Made by a program: the position numbers and the translations under genes. From assembly GCF_042657385.1 (NCBI RefSeq), contig NZ_JBHSLA010000005.1:193890-257889 (forward strand): a stretch of DNA of 64,000 nt. Reading direction: 5' to 3'. The notes under the pieces were generated by a model. The model did not search any database and had not been told where the DNA came from. It saw only the letters and a list, made by a program, of their open reading frames with translations. Position 1 is the first letter of the stretch, and every line of letters starts with the position of its first letter. The DNA comes from Algorimicrobium hallyeonense. GTDB lineage: Bacteria > Bacteroidota > Bacteroidia > Flavobacteriales > Flavobacteriaceae. Shown here piece by piece: positions 63,930-64,000 of this stretch.

Positions 63930-64000
63930 GGCGGCGACCTACTCTCCCACGAGATGCAGTACCATCGGCGCTAACGGGCTTAACTACTCTGTTCGGAATG
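63930..64000 (-). rRNA. rrf: 5S ribosomal RNA, 3' part (window edge)
   Basis: The minus strand carries the conserved 5S segments TCCGAACAGAGTAG, TTAAGCCCGTTAGCGCC and GTACTGCATCTCGTGGGAG, ending GTAGGTCGCCGCC. This is about 71 bases of the 3' side; the 5' side and the rest of the rRNA operon lie beyond the window. Confidence 0.93.

Overview
The window comes from a low-GC member of the Bacteroidota, almost certainly a marine or halotolerant flavobacterium (Flavobacteriaceae). The evidence is the type IX secretion and gliding genes (porV, porU, gldJ), a secreted protein with a T9SS C-terminal sorting domain, a fused SecDF, an STN-domain TonB receptor with its own ECF sigma/FecR pair, and an NhaD-type Na+/H+ antiporter. 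Repeated promoter-like sequences also match the Bacteroidota pattern: a -7 box TAnnTTTG, sometimes with TTG/TTTG about 19-20 bases upstream. No phage, plasmid, insertion sequence or CRISPR array was seen.

Layout. 1-7200 (minus): the N-terminal part of secDF, a DUF4412-like exported protein, mdh, a beta-barrel-like exported protein and gyrB. 7201-8433: a long leader and a DUF6090-type gene broken by an in-frame TAG. 8653-16550: asnB, a DUF2911 protein, queE, a HerA-like ATPase, a lipoprotein, a cupin, an alpha/beta hydrolase, rluF and a VOC protein. 16582-20057 (minus): a YwaF-like membrane protein, folD, a free-standing four-helix-bundle (23S intervening-sequence) gene with degenerate inverted flanks, and ffh. 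20199-26389: a LamG lipoprotein divergent from an ECF sigma factor, FecR anti-sigma and TonB-dependent transducer. 26394-32918: a lipoprotein whose C-terminal membrane segment is out of frame, argS, a decayed remnant, a TPR histidine kinase and ctlX. 33066-37136: a 1356-residue secreted fusion of FG-GAP/ASPIC repeats, a vanadium haloperoxidase domain and a T9SS sorting signal. 37291-42480: an SDR, an M28 peptidase, pdhC-pdhA and cdd. 42573-49669: porV, porU and gldJ. 49737-52286: murF and a serine hydrolase. 52287-53034: a tandem repeat of 159 bp period, hairpins and two tRNA genes. 53053-58966 (minus): folC, tonB, exbD, exbB, nhaD and a Glu/Leu/Phe/Val dehydrogenase. 59059-63833: anmK, an acyl-CoA dehydrogenase and a Pif1/RecD-like helicase. 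63886-64000: terminator and 3' part of a 5S rRNA gene, the end of an rRNA operon entering from the right.

How the genes work together. SecDF, the Ffh protein of SRP and the T9SS parts (PorU/PorV/GldJ) form an export route that could deliver the haloperoxidase fusion to the cell surface. ExbB-ExbD-TonB can energise TonB receptors such as the one at 24086-26389. Mdh, PDH and the acyl-CoA dehydrogenase are central carbon metabolism. The most interesting items are the haloperoxidase fusion with all expected vanadate ligands in place, the tRNA-linked tandem repeat with an odd second tRNA, the four-helix-bundle gene with inverted flanks, and the homopolymer frameshift that removes a membrane anchor.
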